From the NCBI GenBank assembly GCA_034440615.1, contig JAOTOM010004357.1, forward strand, positions 207,424 to 271,423: a DNA stretch of 64,000 nt, read 5' to 3'. The stretch comes from Ashinkailepas kermadecensis (Eukaryota; Arthropoda; Thecostraca; Neolepadidae). Shown here piece after piece: positions 61,362 to 64,000 of the stretch. The position numbers were made by a program, and so were the translations under genes. Below the pieces are notes generated by a model. The model searched no databases. It saw nothing but the letters and a program-made list of their open reading frames with translations, and was not told where the DNA came from. How positions within the stretch are numbered: the first letter of the stretch is position 1; the number at the start of each line of letters is the position of its first letter.

Positions 61362-61362
<1 letters not shown>

Positions 61363-61447
<85 letters not shown>

Positions 61448-61476
61448 TATATATATATATATAATATATATTTTTG

Positions 61477-61542
<66 letters not shown>

Positions 61543-61606
61543 CAAAACCTGTATATATATATATATATATATATATTTCAAAAATCTGGATATATATATA
61601 TATCTA
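61363..61606. repeat. (CA)n(TA)n microsatellite with AT hairpin
   Basis: CA repeat at 61,363-61,386, then TA repeats broken by short non-repeat islands. Arms ATTTCAAAAATCTGGA (61,575-61,590) and TCCAGATTTTTGAAAT (61,607-61,622) form a perfect 16-bp hairpin around a TA loop. Confidence 0.93.
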
Positions 61607-61849
61607 TCCAGATTTTTGAAATTTATTTATTAAATTATTTATTTCTGTGTATGCATCTCCACCCGCCCCCTCATTGTGACAAGATGCTCCACCAGTGATG
61701 CATGTCCACCGATGCATATACTGATGGCCGTCTGACAACAGTCTTATGCTGCACCGGCCACAAACCCACCACACGACGTTCATGCAGGGTGAACGGCATC
61801 TGAAAAACGTAGCTGTAACGGAACGTTTTCCAGGAGGTCAGAAAAAGGT

Positions 61850-62655
61850 GCAGGCGGCTCCGGAACTGAACGGTGAGAGGACAGGAAGGGAAAGACTGTG
61901 GCGACAACTAGCTGTGAGGCTCTGCTCCGGAACTGAACGGTGATAGGACAGGAAGGGAAAGACTGTGGCGACAACTAGTTGTGAGGCTCTGCTCGGAACT
62001 GAACGGTGAGAGGACAGGAAGGGAAAGACTGTGGTGACAACTAGTGTGAGGCTCTGCTCCGGAACTGAACGGTGAGAGGACAGGAAGGGAAAGACTGTGG
62101 CGACAACTAGTTGTGAGGCTCTGCTCCGGAACTGAACGGTGAGAGGACAGGAAGGGAAAGACTGTGGTGACAACTAGATGTGGGGTTTTCGAACTGAACG
62201 GTGAGAGGACAGGAAGGGAAAGACTGTGGCGACAACTAGTTGTGAGGCTCTGCTCCGGAACTGAACGGTGAGAGGACAGGAAGGGAAAGACTGTGGCGAC
62301 AACTAGCTGTGAGGCTCTGCTCCGGAACTGAACGGTGAGAGGACAGGAAGGGAAAGACTGTGGCGACAACTAGTTGTGAGGCTCTGCTCCGGAACTGAAC
62401 GGTGAGAGGACAGGAAGGGAAGACTGTGGTGACAACTAGTGTGAGGCTCTGCTCCGGAACTGAACGGTGAGAGGACAGGAAGGGAAAGACTGTGGCGACA
62501 ACTAGTTGTGAGGCTCTGCTCTGGAACTGAACGGTGAGAGGACAGGAAGGGAAAGACTGTGGCGACAACTAGTTGTGAGGCTCTGCTCCGGAACTGAACG
62601 GTGAGAGGACAGGAAGGGAAAGACTGTGGTGACAACTAGATGTGAGGCTCTGGAT
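61850..62655. repeat. 67-bp minisatellite
   Basis: About twelve copies of a 67-bp unit containing GGAACTGAACGGTGAGAGGA and GACTGTGGCGACAACTAG. Length variants of 65-70 bp occur. Confidence 0.96.
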
Positions 62656-63593
62656 CGCTTAAAGCCGACATGCACGGTCACCAACGGTGGCGAGGCCGCG
62701 CTAAATAATGACAGCCGGACGCCGCCGACAGCCCCTGTATCCCCAGCAACAGAACCGGTGCTAGCTACCGTGACATGCTACGACTCTTACAACCGCCACA
62801 AGGACATACTATAACTACACTAGAGCATACTGAGACTGTTTCTGAGCTCAAAGGTCTTGGAGGCCGGTGGCGACGACACTGAGATAGCGCATCACACAGT
62901 TCCTGCACTGCTGATAACACGCATGATATGGTACAGAGGCGCATGTAAGTGAACGATACAAGGTGTATATGGCTTGCCTTCTTCAACTACAGTGGTCCTC
63001 ACAACTTCATCAGTAAATGCGCCTCATCAATAAGTGCATTGATAAAGATGCTTCTGATATCAGGGTGACGCGAGTAGATGCAAATATAGACATAGTTGTA
63101 TTCATATGTATATACATAAACACATTCTTCCAGAGCACCTCGGCTATTTTCGCCACTAAAATGTATCGCTGAAGTGCGTAACAAAAATGGAATGCCACTC
63201 TTACGCATTTGCAAATGTAAATGGATGCATGACGCAATGAAGGCCGAAACATTTTATTCGCATGCACTGCAATTTTGCTAGTGAATAGAAGGATGGAAAA
63301 CTGATTACAGTCGAGGCGGGCCATCAGTGGCAAGCCCACACATACATACCCCGACAGTGCGAAACCTCAGATCAATGCTTATTTTTAACGCGCTCATTTC
63401 GCGACCAAAATACAAGCAGTCATAAACTGCCCACAAGTCTCGCAGATAACTTGTGTATACAGGTGACTCGAAGCAAGAAGTGTGTGCTCTGGTCGTGGTC
63501 AAAGGCGGGTGAACCATGCCACTGTCAGGAAAAAATACTTTTCCCTCTTAGTAAATATTTCTACTAAGCTTTCTCGAGGATGTGCTGGTCAGG
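62656..63593. other. Intergenic, no gene seen
   Basis: Nothing recognised on either strand. Confidence 0.5.
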
Positions 63594-64000
63594 ACGAATG
63601 TACGTGGCTTCTGCTACCACAGTCCGGACGAAGGTAGGCAATTCCTGCTGCCACAGTCCGGGCGGAGGTAGGCAATTCCTGCTGCCACAGTCCGGGCGGA
63701 GGTAGGCAATTCCTGCTGCCACAGTCCGGACGGAGGTAGGCAATTCCTGCTGCCACAGTCCGGGCGGAGGCGGGTGGTATGTACATACCTGCTGCCACAG
63801 TCCGGGCGGAGGCGGGTGGTATGTACATACCTGCTGCCACAGTCCGGGCGGAGGCGGGTGGCATGTACATACCTGCTGCCACAGTCCGGGCGGAGGCGGG
63901 TGGTGTGTACATACCTGCTGCCACAGTCCGGGCGGGGGCGGGTGGTGTGTACATACCTGCTGCCACAGTCCGGGCGGAGGCGGGTGGTGTGTACATACCT
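63594..64000. repeat. 34/42-bp minisatellite running off the window
   Basis: CTGCTGCCACAGTCCGGGCG is common to two unit types: a 34-bp form ending GAGGTAGGCAATTC (about 63,605-63,765) and a 42-bp form ending GGTGGTATGTACATAC (63,766 to the end). The 42-bp type includes the palindrome GGTATGTACATACC in its best copies. The minus strand stays open (MYTPPASARTVAAG repeated) but no start or splice context supports a gene. Confidence 0.93.

Noticed and set aside
61838..62684. Repeated Ser/Pro-rich minus-strand frames
   Set aside because: Frames through the 67-bp minisatellite, broken by unit length changes.

Overview
The window looks like nuclear DNA of an invertebrate animal. It has spliced genes with GT-AG (and one GC-AG) introns, a recognisable RhoGAP gene, non-LTR retrotransposon fragments, tRNA-derived SINEs, hAT-like DNA transposons with 8-bp target duplications, and very heavy mini- and microsatellite content. 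An arthropod, perhaps a marine crustacean, would fit, but nothing here proves the species. True coding DNA is only a few percent of the window.

Layout. 0-8.2 kb: the last four coding exons of a p50RhoGAP/ARHGAP1 orthologue on the + strand, in introns full of minisatellites and very short retroposed elements. 8.2-12 kb: no gene. 12-18 kb: a run of mobile elements: a fold-back element, two 1.15-kb hAT-like insertions with perfect target duplications, and a TTAA-flanked element filled with nuclear-receptor-like half-sites. 18-30 kb: no gene; simple repeats, a 16-bp satellite that switches strand in the middle, an imperfect inverted-repeat element and a decayed LINE.

30-52 kb: three genes for small secreted or membrane proteins. 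Gene A (minus, 34.75 to 30.4 kb, three coding exons, 171 aa) and gene B (plus, 37.72-38.15 kb, 142 aa) are head to head and share a signal peptide, a Tyr/Pro/Ala-rich stretch, one hydrophobic segment and a C-terminal amphipathic helix. Gene C (minus, 51.6 to 48.7 kb) is much larger, has a signal peptide and an expanded 72-bp coding repeat, and carries a probable frameshift. All three have a 3' splice site 2-8 nt before the ATG. Between B and C lie a degraded hAT-like satellite element and a 2.57-kb element with ~285-bp terminal inverted repeats that encodes a broken Cys-rich protein of an uncharacterised invertebrate family.

52-64 kb: a 4.54-kb hAT-like insertion with an exact 8-bp duplication whose body is mostly a ~27/80-bp satellite. 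It is followed by a 2.7-kb array of a 34-bp unit, a tRNA-derived SINE, long AT microsatellites, a 67-bp array and a 42/34-bp array running off the end.

The observations most worth following are the satellite-filled hAT-like elements, the ultrashort (~53-61 bp) retroposons with 12-14-bp target duplications, the 90-bp duplication that triplicates a splice acceptor in gene A, and the long-TIR element.
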